DNA from: Lactococcus formosensis
GTDB taxonomy: Bacteria > Bacillota > Bacilli > Lactobacillales > Streptococcaceae
Assembly (NCBI RefSeq): GCF_018403745.1
Contig: NZ_BOVP01000005.1
Coordinates: 1 to 64,000, forward strand
Reading direction: 5' to 3'
Length of the DNA stretch: 64,000 nucleotides
The notes below the pieces were generated by a model. It ran no database searches. It was not told the origin of the DNA and saw only the letters and a list, made by a program, of their open reading frames with translations. This document shows, in pieces, positions 43,589 to 52,979 of the stretch. Position numbers and translations under genes: made by a program. Numbering within the stretch: position 1 is the first letter of the stretch; each line of letters starts with the position of its first letter.

Positions 43589-43604
43589 TTTCTTGTTCTT
43601 TTTT
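43575..43604 (+). terminator. Terminator of the tex-sprT unit
   Basis: AAGAGCAAG pairs with CTTGTTCTT (one wobble), followed by Ts. A second CTTTGCTCTTTTT nearby can also pair with the left arm. Confidence 0.7.
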
Positions 43605-43687
43605 CTTTGCTCTTTTTAGTGTTAATTTCGTTTTTTTCTCGTATTAGTTAGTGAAGGATTTATCACGATTTTTAAGGAGAGAGACGA

Positions 43688-44491
43688 TTGAAAAGTAAAA
43701 AAAAGATGATGATGTTTTTAGGATTAAGTTTGCTACAAATACTTATTGCTGTGTTTATAGTTGTGAAAAGAGAGGACTTTATTTATCTATTACCCGCAAA
43801 AGAGCCACAAGTATTAAGAGATTTAGCCTATGACAAGGACAAACGCTTGGGCTACACCATTCACATCAAAGAAGAAGGAAAGTTGGTGCCCTATCTGGTG
43901 CTCACGAAAAATTACATTAATCAAGGCAATGTCTTGTTGCTTCGCAAATACCTGCTAGATCCACCCATGTCTTTTCGAGATGGCTGGAAGGAAGCTTATT
44001 ATGGCCACAGTATACCGGATGCCTTTATGCACAAGGACTTTATCAAGCGTTTGTCTAAAGGTATACAAGAAAATATTCCTCTCACAGAGCTAGGGATAAA
44101 GCCTTCAGAAGAAAATGCAGGAACGGGGCACATAGAAAAAATAAAGCGGCAACTTTTCTTGCTTTCGGACGTTGATGTAGGGAATTATAAGCATAGAGTT
44201 CGTTTTGAAGATGACCGTAACTTAATGTATTTTAAGCGAAAAGGGGGAGTAAAGGAGGATAGGCTAGCTTATTTAGAAGGGGATTCTACCCCTTATAGCT
44301 GGTGGCTCCGTACGGCTTTTGCGACAGCCTCCACAGTAGTTAGCGCAGTTAACTACGAGGGAATGTTATCAGGCGGGGGCGTAGTCTACCCCGCTCATGT
44401 CCGTCCAGCCTTCACACTTCCACCAGAAACAGAGGTGGAGGAGAAAGAAATCAATGGGCATAAGGAATATGTGCTTAAAATAGATAAGTAA
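43688..44491 (+). CDS. Membrane-anchored DUF6273-like protein
   Basis: A 267-residue protein starting at TTG with AAGGAG in front. One N-terminal TM segment (MMMFLGLSLLQILIAVFIVV, about 6-25) places the rest outside the cell. The outer part resembles DUF6273: LVLTKNYINQGNVLLLRKYLLDPP, LFLLSDVDVGNY, SWWLRTAFA and VVYPAHVRPAFTLPPE. Such domains occur in surface and phage-tail proteins, and the function is unknown. No partner gene is adjacent. Confidence 0.65.
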   Translation: MKSKKKMMMFLGLSLLQILIAVFIVVKREDFIYLLPAKEPQVLRDLAYDKDKRLGYTIHIKEEGKLVPYLVLTKNYINQGNVLLLRKYLLDPPMSFRDGWKEAYYGHSIPDAFMHKDFIKRLSKGIQENIPLTELGIKPSEENAGTGHIEKIKRQLFLLSDVDVGNYKHRVRFEDDRNLMYFKRKGGVKEDRLAYLEGDSTPYSWWLRTAFATASTVVSAVNYEGMLSGGGVVYPAHVRPAFTLPPETEVEEKEINGHKEYVLKIDK

Positions 44492-44609
44492 AGAGGTCGG
44501 GGTAAAAATTAACATTGGACGCCTTTCGCTTAAAGTTTTAAAAATAAAATCGCTCACCAATGCATGTAAGAATATCGTGTTCCAATATCTTTTTTCTTGA
44601 CGAAAAAAT

Positions 44610-44638
44610 TTGCATGTCGTAAGAAAAAAGCGTAAAAT
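44610..44638 (+). promoter_or_regulatory. Promoter of adenosine deaminase
   Basis: TTGCAT, 17 bases, TAAAAT, ending 34 bases before the chosen ATG. Confidence 0.75.
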
Positions 44639-44672
44639 AGAAAAAATATATTTTTATGGGGGCTCTAATCTA

Positions 44673-45707
44673 ATGCTTAATTCAGAAACCATTGCTTTAA
44701 TGCCGAAAGTTGAACTTCATTGTCATCTTGATGGTTCACTCAGTTTGCCTTGTATTAAGCAGCTGGCTAATAACATAGGGTACGATTTAAATATGAGTGA
44801 TGATGAAATACTGAATTGTGCACAAGCGCCAGAAACAACTCAAAGTCTTTTAGAATATCTGGAGCGTTTTGACTTCGTTCTTCCGTTACTACAAAGCTAT
44901 ACTAATCTTGAGCTGGCAGCTTATGATGTGGTTCGTCAAGCTGCTGAGGATAATGTCAAGTATATTGAAATTCGCTTTGCACCTGGTCAGCATCTGGAAA
45001 AAAATCTTGAACTTGAAGAAGCTGTAGAAGCTGTTATTGCTGGTGTTTCTCGTGCTGAAGAAGACTTTGATATTGTCGCAAATGTTCTCCTTTGTGGTCT
45101 TCGTCAGGTGCCAATCGAGCGTTTGGATAAGTTGGTTCCGCTTTTTGATGAGATAAACGATGAACATTTGGTTGGCTTTGATATGGCAGGCGATGAGGTA
45201 AATTACCCTCAAGTAAAATTTAAAAACTTGCTGGATAAGGTGACATGTCGTGGGGTACAAGTCACACTGCATGCAGGAGAATGCCCTGGCTGTGAACAAA
45301 ACATTATTGATTCTGTCGAGATGGGAGCAACACGTTTGGGACATGGCATCATGACGAAAGAGCTTCCAGACTATCAACATGTTTTGATAGAGTTGGGTAT
45401 CGTTTTGGAAATGGCACCAACCAGTAATTTTCAAACAAAAGCTATCCGCCATCTTGAAGAATATCCTTTTTTAGAATTGTATAAGAAAGGTCTTCATGTA
45501 ACCATAAATACTGACAATCGCACAGTAAGTAATACCAACTTGCAAAAGGAATATGAGAAAATTGCAGCGTGGTATGATTTTCAAGTGAGTGATTTTGAAA
45601 GAATCAATCATTATGCTATTGATGGTGCCTTTATTAGTGAGGAAGAAAAAGAAACTCTCCATCAGCGGTTTTCTATTGAGTATGCCCAAATAAAAAAAGC
45701 TGAGTAA
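44673..45707 (+). CDS. add: Adenosine deaminase
   Basis: Converts adenosine and deoxyadenosine to inosine and deoxyinosine in purine salvage. It has 344 residues from MLNSETIALMPKVELHCHLDGSL. Zinc ligands and catalytic residues are visible: HCHLDG, HAGE, LGHG and the aspartates of TINTDNRTVSNT. The ATG at 44673 places the HxH motif about 15 residues from the N-terminus, as in the family; the longer in-frame ORF would start upstream of the promoter. The Shine-Dalgarno is poor (GGGGG). Confidence 0.93.
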   Translation: MLNSETIALMPKVELHCHLDGSLSLPCIKQLANNIGYDLNMSDDEILNCAQAPETTQSLLEYLERFDFVLPLLQSYTNLELAAYDVVRQAAEDNVKYIEIRFAPGQHLEKNLELEEAVEAVIAGVSRAEEDFDIVANVLLCGLRQVPIERLDKLVPLFDEINDEHLVGFDMAGDEVNYPQVKFKNLLDKVTCRGVQVTLHAGECPGCEQNIIDSVEMGATRLGHGIMTKELPDYQHVLIELGIVLEMAPTSNFQTKAIRHLEEYPFLELYKKGLHVTINTDNRTVSNTNLQKEYEKIAAWYDFQVSDFERINHYAIDGAFISEEEKETLHQRFSIEYAQIKKAE

Positions 45708-45722
45708 CATCAGCTCTTTTTA
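45693..45722. terminator. Bidirectional terminator of add and vanZ-like genes
   Basis: AGCTGA pairs with TCAGCT around a 6-base loop, flanked by A and T runs. It overlaps the add stop. Confidence 0.75.
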
Positions 45723-46181
45723 ATGAAGCAAAAGAACGAAAGTAAAGAAAAGAAGAAAGCCACCAAAAAACAAGCTTATTACATCTTGTCTTCTTTCGTT
45801 TTTCTGAAAGGCATGATAAAGCAACAGTCCTATCAAACCACCAGAGGTATTTGTGATGATGTCGGTTATATCGGTGGCTCCGATGCCGAAAATAAATTGA
45901 AGAATTTCGACAAAAAGACTGACAAGGAAGATTGCCCCCCATTTTCCAAAAAAGCTCCGTTCTGAAAAGCGGCCCATAAAAAAACCGAAAGGGATAAAAA
46001 TAAGGACATTAAAAAGGATTTCTAAACGTCCACCAGAAGCATCAAAAGGTGACACATTTAGGCTGCGGGAAGGGAATAAATGGGCTGTATTTATCGTATG
46101 TGCAATGTCAAATTTAAAAAGAATCCCCCAAAATAGAAATAGAAGATAATAAGCAAAGATAATTTTGGAGAATTTATACAT
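45720..46181 (-). CDS. VanZ family membrane protein
   Basis: A 153-residue protein with four TM segments. The family pattern is visible: NVLIFIPFGFFMGRF (about 58-72), VEILQFIFGIGATDITDIITNTSGGLIGLLLY. VanZ raises teicoplanin resistance in enterococci, but chromosomal relatives have no proven role. GAGGG precedes the ATG. It is transcribed alone, convergent with add. Confidence 0.85.
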   Translation of the reverse strand: MYKFSKIIFAYYLLFLFWGILFKFDIAHTINTAHLFPSRSLNVSPFDASGGRLEILFNVLIFIPFGFFMGRFSERSFFGKWGAIFLVSLFVEILQFIFGIGATDITDIITNTSGGLIGLLLYHAFQKNERRQDVISLFFGGFLLFFTFVLLLH

Positions 46182-46267
46182 GAAAGCCCTCAGATATTTA
46201 AACGTTTTTTATCCTTAATTATAGTAAAATAACTGAAAATAAGCTTAATGCGCCTAGAATAGCAAAT

Positions 46268-46296
46268 AAAAAACCACATCTTCTGATGTGGTTTTT
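46268..46296 (-). terminator. Terminator of rnjA
   Basis: AAAAAACCACATC pairs with GATGTGGTTTTT around a TTCT loop, adjoining the rnjA stop. Confidence 0.92.
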
Positions 46297-46299
46297 GTA

Positions 46300-47988
46300 T
46301 TATTTTTCATCAGGTGTCATAATCATCGGAACGATGAGTGGACGACGTTCAGTTTGCTTATAGAGGAAAGGAGCCAGTGCTTCACGCATCGCGCGTGCAA
46401 CGACAGCTTCGTTAACATTTTCTGTATTGAGCATGGCTTCACGGATAGCGTTGAAAAGTACACGCTGACCGTTACGGATTAAATCCCCAGACTCTCGCAT
46501 GTAGATAAATCCACGGCTTAACATATCAGGGCCTGCAAGGACTGTTTTATTTTTGAAATCTACAGTGGCAACAGCCAGGACAATACCATCTTCAGCAAGC
46601 TCATGACGGTCATGAAGCACTGCATTACCGACATCACCAATACCTGAACCGTCAACATAAGTATCCGCAGCAGGGAAATGATCAGCATAACGTGCTGAAT
46701 CAGCAGTTAGGGCAAGAACATCACCATTTTCAAAAATGAAACAATTTTCTTTAGGGACACCAGTATCCTGGGCAAGTCCCGCATGAATTTTTAACATACG
46801 GTACTCACCATGAACAGGCATGAAGTATTTTGGTTTAATCAAACGGAGCATTAATTTTTGTTCCTGTTGACCTCCATGACCGGAAGTGTGAATGTTATTC
46901 ATCTTACCATAAACTACGGTTGCGCCAGCTTCAGTGATTGTGTTGGCCAACTGGTTTACACCATGTGTGTTACCAGGGATTGCATTAGATGAGAAGACAA
47001 CGGTGTCTCCCATTTGCAGTGTGATATGGCGGTGCATACCATTGGCGATACGGCTTAGAGCAGCCATTGGCTCACCTTGAGAACCTGTACACATAATGAG
47101 CAGTTCACTTGAATTGTATTGATTTACTTCATTTGGCTCAATGAAAGTCCCTTTAGGGGCTTTAATATATCCAAGTTCAAGGCCGTTAACGATAGCTTTT
47201 TCCATAGAGCGACCGAAGACAACAATCTTGCGTCCAGTTTTCACAGCGCCATCAACAGCTTGTTGTAAACGGAAAATATTTGAAGCAAAAGAGGCGAAAA
47301 TAATGCGTCCTTCAATGCGCTCAAAAATCTTCATGATGTTTTGACCAACAACTTTTTCAGAGTGAGAGAAAATTGGAATTTCGGCATTGGTTGAGTCTGA
47401 GAGAAGAAGCAAAACGCCTTCTTCACCAAGAGCGGCCATGCGGTGCAAGTCAGCAGGTTCACCAACGGGTGTAAAGTCAAACTTGAAGTCACCTGTAGCT
47501 ACAACCTTACCTTGAGGTGTTTCAACAACAATTCCCAAAGGTTCTGGAATGGAGTGGGTTGTGCGGAAGAAGTTAACACTTAAGTTGTTAAACTTAATTT
47601 CGCTATCTGCATGGATTTCAAAGAGTTTTGCATCACGCAAAAGACCATGTTCTTCCAATTTTCCACGAATTAAAGCAAGGGACAAAGGACCTGCATAGAT
47701 AGGGATATTGGCCTGCTTAAGCAAAAAAGGGATACCACCGATGTGGTCTTCATGTCCGTGGGTAATGAAGAGACCCTTGATACGATCGATATTTTCGACA
47801 ATGTAACTATAATCAGGGATAACATAATCGACACCCAAGAGGTCATCTTCTGGGAATTTTATACCGGCGTCGATGATGATAATTTCATCTTGATATTCGA
47901 CACCATAGGTGTTTTTACCGATTTCGCCCAGTCCGCCAATGGCGTAAACTGCGACTTCTTCGGAGTTAATTTTTAATGGTTTAATCAT
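46300..47988 (-). CDS. rnjA: Ribonuclease J1
   Basis: A 5'-3' exonuclease and endonuclease central to mRNA decay and 16S maturation. About 562 residues from [26 protein letters not shown]. The metallo-beta-lactamase motif HGHEDHIGG (about 76-84), DSTNAEIP, the beta-CASP motif VFGRSMEKA and the late HTSGHGGQ and [10 protein letters not shown] are all present. The start at 47988 matches the B. subtilis enzyme; an in-frame ATG lies 18 bases further upstream. It follows rpoY, as in Bacillus. Confidence 0.96.
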   Translation of the reverse strand: MIKPLKINSEEVAVYAIGGLGEIGKNTYGVEYQDEIIIIDAGIKFPEDDLLGVDYVIPDYSYIVENIDRIKGLFITHGHEDHIGGIPFLLKQANIPIYAGPLSLALIRGKLEEHGLLRDAKLFEIHADSEIKFNNLSVNFFRTTHSIPEPLGIVVETPQGKVVATGDFKFDFTPVGEPADLHRMAALGEEGVLLLLSDSTNAEIPIFSHSEKVVGQNIMKIFERIEGRIIFASFASNIFRLQQAVDGAVKTGRKIVVFGRSMEKAIVNGLELGYIKAPKGTFIEPNEVNQYNSSELLIMCTGSQGEPMAALSRIANGMHRHITLQMGDTVVFSSNAIPGNTHGVNQLANTITEAGATVVYGKMNNIHTSGHGGQQEQKLMLRLIKPKYFMPVHGEYRMLKIHAGLAQDTGVPKENCFIFENGDVLALTADSARYADHFPAADTYVDGSGIGDVGNAVLHDRHELAEDGIVLAVATVDFKNKTVLAGPDMLSRGFIYMRESGDLIRNGQRVLFNAIREAMLNTENVNEAVVARAMREALAPFLYKQTERRPLIVPMIMTPDEK

Positions 47989-48108
47989 TGTTTTCTTTCT
48001 ATACATATTTGTATGACAAAATCACTTTAGAGTTGTGACTTTCGTCCCTTTCTAAAGTGTTTTGCAGTAAATCTTTTGATGATGCGGGTTGCAAGCATCT
48101 TCTTTTAA

Positions 48109-48339
48109 TTAAAAGCTTGTAATTTCAAGGCCACCGTTTTCTTTTTCATATTCAACGGCTTCGTCTGATAGTGAATCGATAAATTCAACGTGATAGTCTG
48201 TGTTTGCAGCCAAAAGTTCGCGTGCTAAGATAACACCTTCACGTGTATCTGTAACATCGAGGTCAAGGTAGAGAACCTTGGTTGTTTCACGACGTGGTGA
48301 ACGAGTTTTGTCTTCTTGGTAAAATGCTTTGAAAATCAT
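48109..48339 (-). CDS. rpoY: RNA polymerase epsilon subunit
   Basis: A small RNA polymerase subunit of Firmicutes, 76 residues starting MIFKAFYQEDKTRSPRRETTKVLYLD. The longer in-frame reading adds 25 residues not seen in relatives, so the start at 48339 is preferred. The upstream GGAAGG is some 30 bases away, but GCGAAT/ATTCGC in between can fold and bring it close. It is followed by rnjA, the standard arrangement. Confidence 0.9.
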   Translation of the reverse strand: MIFKAFYQEDKTRSPRRETTKVLYLDLDVTDTREGVILARELLAANTDYHVEFIDSLSDEAVEYEKENGGLEITSF

Positions 48340-48601
48340 ATTATATTTGAGCGAATAAAAATTCGCCTTCCTTTCTTTTGTTTCCGAGTGTTTCAGTTTT
48401 ACAGTTACTTCCATTTTAGCATAAAATGGGAATAATGAAAAGTAAAGGTTTATAGAGCCAAAGCATTTACAGCAAGAAAAGCTTTTTCAAAGAAGTAAAA
48501 GACAGACAAAAAATTAAGCAAAATTAATGGTACTACTTTGTCATAACTAAATAAAAATTTAAAATAGCAAATCGAAAAATTTCAAGACATATAAAAAATG
48601 T

Positions 48602-48718
48602 TATAATAGATGCTATCGTATACTTCTAGATGTTAAAAAAGAGCTGTATGCTTTGGGCTGACTTGCGTAAGCGATAAGTTTAAAAATGCCTATCAAGCTG
48701 CAAGTATTAGGGTATAAT
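48602..48718 (+). other. Leader region between rpoY and tsaB with two -10 elements
   Basis: The 330 bases before tsaB hold no ORF. Two TATAAT elements occur, at 48602 (with TG extension) and 48713. The stretch between them has short complementary segments (ACTTGC/GCAAGT, GCTT/AAGC) and could be a leader or a small RNA. No family was recognised. Confidence 0.35.
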
Positions 48719-48747
48719 AAAACAAGAAGAATGGAGAATATAATCTC

Positions 48748-49458
48748 GTGAAAATTTTAGCTTTTGACAGTTCGAGTAAGGCCTTGTCTGTGGCACTTGT
48801 CGATAATGATGTTTTGTTGGGAGAGATTACTCTAAATTTAAAGAAAAATCATAGCACTACTCTGATGACATCTGTTGACTTTCTGATGCACCAATCCGCA
48901 GTAGAAGCGAGTGAACTTGATCGTATTGTCGTAGCTCAAGGCCCTGGATCTTATACTGGTTTGCGCTTGGCAGCAACTGTCGGAAAGACACTTGCCTACA
49001 GTTTAAATAAGGAAATTGTTGGTGTTTCAAGTCTTTTTGCTATTGCGAGAAGACTGAAAACAGATCGAGCTATTGTTCCTGTGATGGATGCGCGTCGTGG
49101 TAATGCCTACGCTGCTCTTTACCAAGGGGAGGAAGAAATTGTTCCCGGACAGCATTGTGTCTTTCACGAATTCTTAGCCCACTTAGACAAGGATCTTCCG
49201 CTTGTGTTTACAGGTGAAACAGAAAACTTTGTGACTGAGATTGAGGCTGCAGGATTTACAAATTTTGAAATTATTGAAGACAGTTTAGATAAACTACCTT
49301 CAGCTTATCAAATCGCTCTATTTGGAAAAAAACTAGAACCTGTAGCGGTTCATGGCTTTGCTCCAAATTATTTGAAAAAAGTTGAAGCAGAAGAGAAATG
49401 GTTGGAGACACATGAAGAATCTGAAAACGCTACTGGCGAATATGTTCAAAGGATTTGA
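48748..49458 (+). CDS. tsaB: tRNA threonylcarbamoyladenosine protein TsaB
   Basis: A partner of TsaD and TsaE in making t6A37 in tRNAs that read ANN codons. It has 236 residues: LAFDSSSKALSVAL at the N-terminus, VAQGPGSYTGLRLAATVGKTLAYSL (about 62-86), and DARRGNAYAALY. The start is GTG with ATGGAG 11 bases upstream. It heads an operon tsaB-rimI-GNAT-tsaD with overlapping genes. Confidence 0.95.
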   Translation: MKILAFDSSSKALSVALVDNDVLLGEITLNLKKNHSTTLMTSVDFLMHQSAVEASELDRIVVAQGPGSYTGLRLAATVGKTLAYSLNKEIVGVSSLFAIARRLKTDRAIVPVMDARRGNAYAALYQGEEEIVPGQHCVFHEFLAHLDKDLPLVFTGETENFVTEIEAAGFTNFEIIEDSLDKLPSAYQIALFGKKLEPVAVHGFAPNYLKKVEAEEKWLETHEESENATGEYVQRI

Positions 49459-49978
49459 ACCGCGTCGCTATCTGAATATGGATGAGGTAGATTTTAAGTC
49501 AAATATTGAGGGTGTAGATTATCGCTTGGCAGAGCGTAAAGATATTGTAGACATGCTCGCGATTGAGCGTGATGTCTATGATGGAGAAGTTCCGTGGACT
49601 TTTTCGCATTTTGAGCACGAGATTGTTCAAGATGAGAATGCTTTCTTTGTTTCGGCAGTAGTTAATAGTAAACTTATTGGTTTCATTGGAATCCGTCTTA
49701 CTGAACGCGGGAAAGTCGTACATATCACGAATCTTGCAGTTGCTGTAGACTATCAAGGAAAAGGAGTTGGGAGTAATCTCGTCAATCAAATGATTCGTCT
49801 GATGACACTTCTTGGTAAGCAACAGATGACGCTTGAAGTGCGTCGGGATAATACAAAAGCCCAAGGGCTTTACCGCCGTTTAGGTTTTTCAACAGGAAAG
49901 CTGATTTCTCACTATTATGAGGATGGTGGCGATGCTGTATGGATGTCGAGACAGTTGAGAACTGAACATGAAAATTAA
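49412..49978 (+). CDS. rimI: Ribosomal protein S18-alanine N-acetyltransferase
   Basis: A GNAT acetyltransferase of 188 residues that overlaps tsaB by 47 bases; the ATG at 49412 has TTGGAG in front. Core motifs: ITNLAVAVDYQGKGVGSNLVNQMI (acetyl-CoA loop QGKGVG) and LEVRRDNTKAQGLYRRLGF. RimI homologues are usually encoded between tsaB and tsaD. The N-terminal extension of about 35 residues makes it longer than E. coli RimI (148). Confidence 0.9.
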   Translation: MKNLKTLLANMFKGFEPRRYLNMDEVDFKSNIEGVDYRLAERKDIVDMLAIERDVYDGEVPWTFSHFEHEIVQDENAFFVSAVVNSKLIGFIGIRLTERGKVVHITNLAVAVDYQGKGVGSNLVNQMIRLMTLLGKQQMTLEVRRDNTKAQGLYRRLGFSTGKLISHYYEDGGDAVWMSRQLRTEHEN

Positions 49979-50402
49979 ACGATTTGATTCTGCAAGGTTA
50001 GATACGCGGGACATAGCTCTTAAACTAAAAGAAATTCTAGACCTTTGTTATGGAGAGTCACCTTGGTCTGAAGTTTATCTCCTTAGTAATCTGAAAAGGG
50101 ATGTCTATTTTCTAGCAGAAGTAGATGATGAGATTGTTGGTTTTCTAGCAGTTCAAGTGGTCATGGAAGAAATGGAGATTACCAATCTTGCAGTGAAGCC
50201 AGAATTTCGAAGCAAAAAAATAGCAAGTGCCTTAATGGATCAAATCAATAACTTTTCTGGTACCCTTTTTTTAGAAGTAAGGAAATCCAACAAACTGGCG
50301 CAAAATCTCTATAAAAAATATAATTTCGAGGCTTTTTATACCCGAAAAAACTACTATTCGCACCCGACAGAAGATGCGATTCTAATGAGGAAGATACAAT
50401 AA
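49968..50402 (+). CDS. Second GNAT acetyltransferase, RimI-like
   Basis: 144 residues overlapping rimI by 11 bases. It is the size of a normal RimI and has [20 protein letters not shown] and [22 protein letters not shown]. The acetyl-CoA loop reads RSKKIA instead of the usual Q/RxxGxG/A, so the key glycine is replaced by lysine. It may be a diverged duplicate of rimI with another target or reduced activity. Confidence 0.85.
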   Translation: MKIKRFDSARLDTRDIALKLKEILDLCYGESPWSEVYLLSNLKRDVYFLAEVDDEIVGFLAVQVVMEEMEITNLAVKPEFRSKKIASALMDQINNFSGTLFLEVRKSNKLAQNLYKKYNFEAFYTRKNYYSHPTEDAILMRKIQ

Positions 50403-50403
50403 A

Positions 50404-51423
50404 ATGAATGATAAATATATACTAGCTTTCGAAACCTCTTGTGATGAGACATCTGTCGCCGTTTTGAAAAATGGCACAGAACTTCTCTCTAATGTTATCG
50501 CAAGTCAGGTCAATAGCCATAAACGTTTTGGCGGAGTAGTCCCTGAGGTGGCTAGCCGACATCACGTGGAACAAATTACTGCTTGTATTGACGAAGCTCT
50601 AGAGCAAGCTGGAATTACTGCAAAAGAACTCTCAGCTGTAGCTGTAACAGAAGGTCCAGGACTTGTTGGGGCTTTACTTGTGGGTATCATGGCCGCTAAA
50701 ACTTTTGCCTGGGCCAACAAGCTCCCATTAATCCCCGTTAATCATATGGCTGGTCATCTTATGGCTGCAGCTTTGGTGGATACCATTGAATATCCAGCCA
50801 TGGCTCTTTTAGTCAGTGGTGGCCATACGGAGTTAGTTTATGTAGAATCTGAGGGAAACTACAAAAAAATTGGTGAAACACGGGATGATGCAGCAGGGGA
50901 AGCCTACGATAAAGTCGGCCGTGTCATGGGATTAACTTATCCTTCAGGTAAGGAAATTGATGAGTTGGCACATAAAGGAGAGGATACTTATGCTTTTCCA
51001 CGTGCAATGATGACTGCAGCAGATGGTTTGGAAATGTCTTTTAGCGGTCTTAAATCGGCATTTATCAATCTTGTTCATAATGCAAAACAGCAAGGGCAAG
51101 ATTTAGTAGCGACTGATTTAGAAAATTTGGCGGCCAGCTTTCAAGCAGCAGTAGTCGATGTCTTGATTGCGAAAACAAAACGCGCACTTGAACAATACCC
51201 GGCCAAAACCTTAATCGTTGGTGGAGGTGTATCTGCTAATCAAGGATTACGTGAGCGCCTTGCAACTGATATGAAGGATATTAAAGTTATTTTGCCACCT
51301 CTTCGCCTATGTGGTGATAATGCTGGGATGATTGCTGCTGCGGCAACTGTCGAGCTAGAAAAAGAACAGTTCGCGGATTTGTCACTTAATGCGCGCCCTA
51401 GTCTTGTATTTGGTGATATTTGA
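50404..51423 (+). CDS. tsaD: tRNA threonylcarbamoyltransferase TsaD
   Basis: Transfers the threonylcarbamoyl group to A37 of tRNA. It has 339 residues of the Kae1/Qri7 family: [16 protein letters not shown], metal-binding [10 protein letters not shown] (about 114-123), [19 protein letters not shown] [16 protein letters not shown] and [11 protein letters not shown]. It is the last gene of the t6A operon. Confidence 0.97.
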   Translation: MNDKYILAFETSCDETSVAVLKNGTELLSNVIASQVNSHKRFGGVVPEVASRHHVEQITACIDEALEQAGITAKELSAVAVTEGPGLVGALLVGIMAAKTFAWANKLPLIPVNHMAGHLMAAALVDTIEYPAMALLVSGGHTELVYVESEGNYKKIGETRDDAAGEAYDKVGRVMGLTYPSGKEIDELAHKGEDTYAFPRAMMTAADGLEMSFSGLKSAFINLVHNAKQQGQDLVATDLENLAASFQAAVVDVLIAKTKRALEQYPAKTLIVGGGVSANQGLRERLATDMKDIKVILPPLRLCGDNAGMIAAAATVELEKEQFADLSLNARPSLVFGDI

Positions 51424-51427
51424 GCAT

Positions 51428-51460
51428 AAAAACACTCAGAATACTTCTGAGTGTTTTTAT
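51428..51460. terminator. Bidirectional terminator
   Basis: AAAAACACTCAGAA pairs perfectly with TTCTGAGTGTTTTT around a 3-base loop. Confidence 0.93.
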
Positions 51461-51933
51461 TTTTTTACGACAGGCAACCAAATTTCGCCGTAATAGCTGC
51501 CATCAGCTCGCTCTTGTCGATAAGCAAGATGTGGACCACCAAGATAAGCGTAATCTACAACTTTAGGAAGGATTTTACGAAAAGCTTGATAAGACAGATG
51601 TTCAAAGATTTTTCCTTTATCTGCTGTATCAGCAATCACGATATAGTCATTTTCAGGAAATTTAAGTAAACGACAATCCTCCTTTAATCCCTTTCGGCTT
51701 TCCACTGCAAAATAATTCCAAGGTTTTCCGAGGTAATCCGTATGAACAGACCACTCACGCTCGTTTTTAGCGCTTTTTTTGAGTTTTGCTAAACGACCAT
51801 TTTTTTGCAGACTGGTCTCAAATACTTCTCTTTCAAGGGCTAAAGAGTGATAGTCTTGCAGTGAAGCTTGAATAGGAAAACCATATGCCGATAGGATAAA
51901 AGAGTTTTTATGCTCAAGAGTATAATCAATCAT
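51457..51933 (-). CDS. GyrI-like (AraC effector-binding) domain protein
   Basis: A 158-residue stand-alone protein. The C-terminal half fits the GyrI/BmrR-type small-molecule-binding fold: DYIVIADTADKGKIFEHLSYQAFRKILPK, VDYAYLGGPHLAYRQERADGSYYGEIWLPV. There is no DNA-binding domain. It lies 9 bases after the gene at 51943-52743 in the same direction, so the two are likely co-transcribed. The ligand is unknown. Confidence 0.7.
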   Translation of the reverse strand: MIDYTLEHKNSFILSAYGFPIQASLQDYHSLALEREVFETSLQKNGRLAKLKKSAKNEREWSVHTDYLGKPWNYFAVESRKGLKEDCRLLKFPENDYIVIADTADKGKIFEHLSYQAFRKILPKVVDYAYLGGPHLAYRQERADGSYYGEIWLPVVKK

Positions 51934-51942
51934 AATCGCTCC

Positions 51943-52743
51943 TTAATTAACGACGCTTAGTTCATGGATTGAACGGCCTTCTTCATCAAACATTTCTAAC
52001 CAACTGTTTGTTCCAGCAAAGTAGAGAAAATGACCGAGTTCGTTGACAGAACGTAGGATAATGTCTTCAGTGGTGGTCCAAGTTTCAGGATTAAATTTTT
52101 CTTTGTTTTCTTCCCTAAGGTTTAACGCAAATTTTGCAGTGAAGCCAAGCGTACCATCGACCCTTTTAGGCGCTGCATCATTAGGCAGCATTTTTGCACC
52201 TGCAAGCAGACGCATTTCGGTAGATTTTTGCCAGATGACTGTGCCTGATGTTCCTTCATGTTTAATATGAAATGGAATATCTGAGATAGCCTTTTTCCAG
52301 CGGTGTTGCGCTTTAGCGGAAAAAGCTTTCTTCTTTGCGAGTTTAAAACCGAACGCTTCAAGGCTAGGCAAAAATTCATCAGCAGCCTTACTACAGAGGG
52401 TGTAGACATTCGAGGGGAGTTTAATCCTTTCAGGAAAGACGGCTAACTTCATAGAAGCTTCTTGAGCTTTGTCGAGGAGAAAAGCTTCAAGATAGGCAGT
52501 GTCTATTTCATATGCCTTAGGATCAAGGACAATAACTTTATCAAATTCCACCTTAGGGATTATTTTTTTATCGGCAGCAATCATAATAATCTGGCTTTTT
52601 TTCGTTAGAAAAAATATTTCGCCTTGTTTGAGGGCAAAACGACTATTATTACTCTCAAAGATACGGATCGTGGCACCAGAAGAAAGCTCAAGAAGGAGCT
52701 TTCCCTTTTCATCAATCGTTACTGAAAACTTTGTTTTTTTCAT
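51943..52743 (-). CDS. Conserved protein of unknown function (266 residues)
   Basis: No family was recognised. The protein is soluble, with no TM segment or signal peptide. It is rich in lysine in the middle (KLAKKKAFSAKAQHRWKKA) and has an N-terminal beta-rich part (GKLLLELSSGATIRIF, GEIFFLTKKSQIIMIAADKK). The C-terminus reads FLYFAGTNSWLEMFDEEGRSIHEL. The ATG lies six bases after TGTTAAAAT without a Shine-Dalgarno, so the mRNA is probably leaderless. It is paired with the GyrI-like gene downstream. Confidence 0.65.
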   Translation of the reverse strand: MKKTKFSVTIDEKGKLLLELSSGATIRIFESNNSRFALKQGEIFFLTKKSQIIMIAADKKIIPKVEFDKVIVLDPKAYEIDTAYLEAFLLDKAQEASMKLAVFPERIKLPSNVYTLCSKAADEFLPSLEAFGFKLAKKKAFSAKAQHRWKKAISDIPFHIKHEGTSGTVIWQKSTEMRLLAGAKMLPNDAAPKRVDGTLGFTAKFALNLREENKEKFNPETWTTTEDIILRSVNELGHFLYFAGTNSWLEMFDEEGRSIHELSVVN

Positions 52744-52749
52744 AACTTT

Positions 52750-52758
52750 ATTTTAACA
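52750..52758 (-). promoter_or_regulatory. Extended -10 for a leaderless mRNA
   Basis: On the minus strand TGTTAAAAT is followed by six bases and the ATG at 52743. Confidence 0.55.
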
Positions 52759-52979
52759 GAAAAGTCTATTTTTTCATCTTTTTTTGAATATACTTTATCT
52801 TGTCAAAGAAATTCTACTTATTTAAGCAAATTTTTTTGATACAAATGAAAAATAGTCTATTTAATAATTTACGTAAGCACCTTTAAAAATTAAATGTGGG
52901 AAAGCAAAGCTTTTCTCGAAATTTTCTAAACAATTTGCTATAATTAAGTAAACTAACGAAAAAGGAAGCGAACAACATT

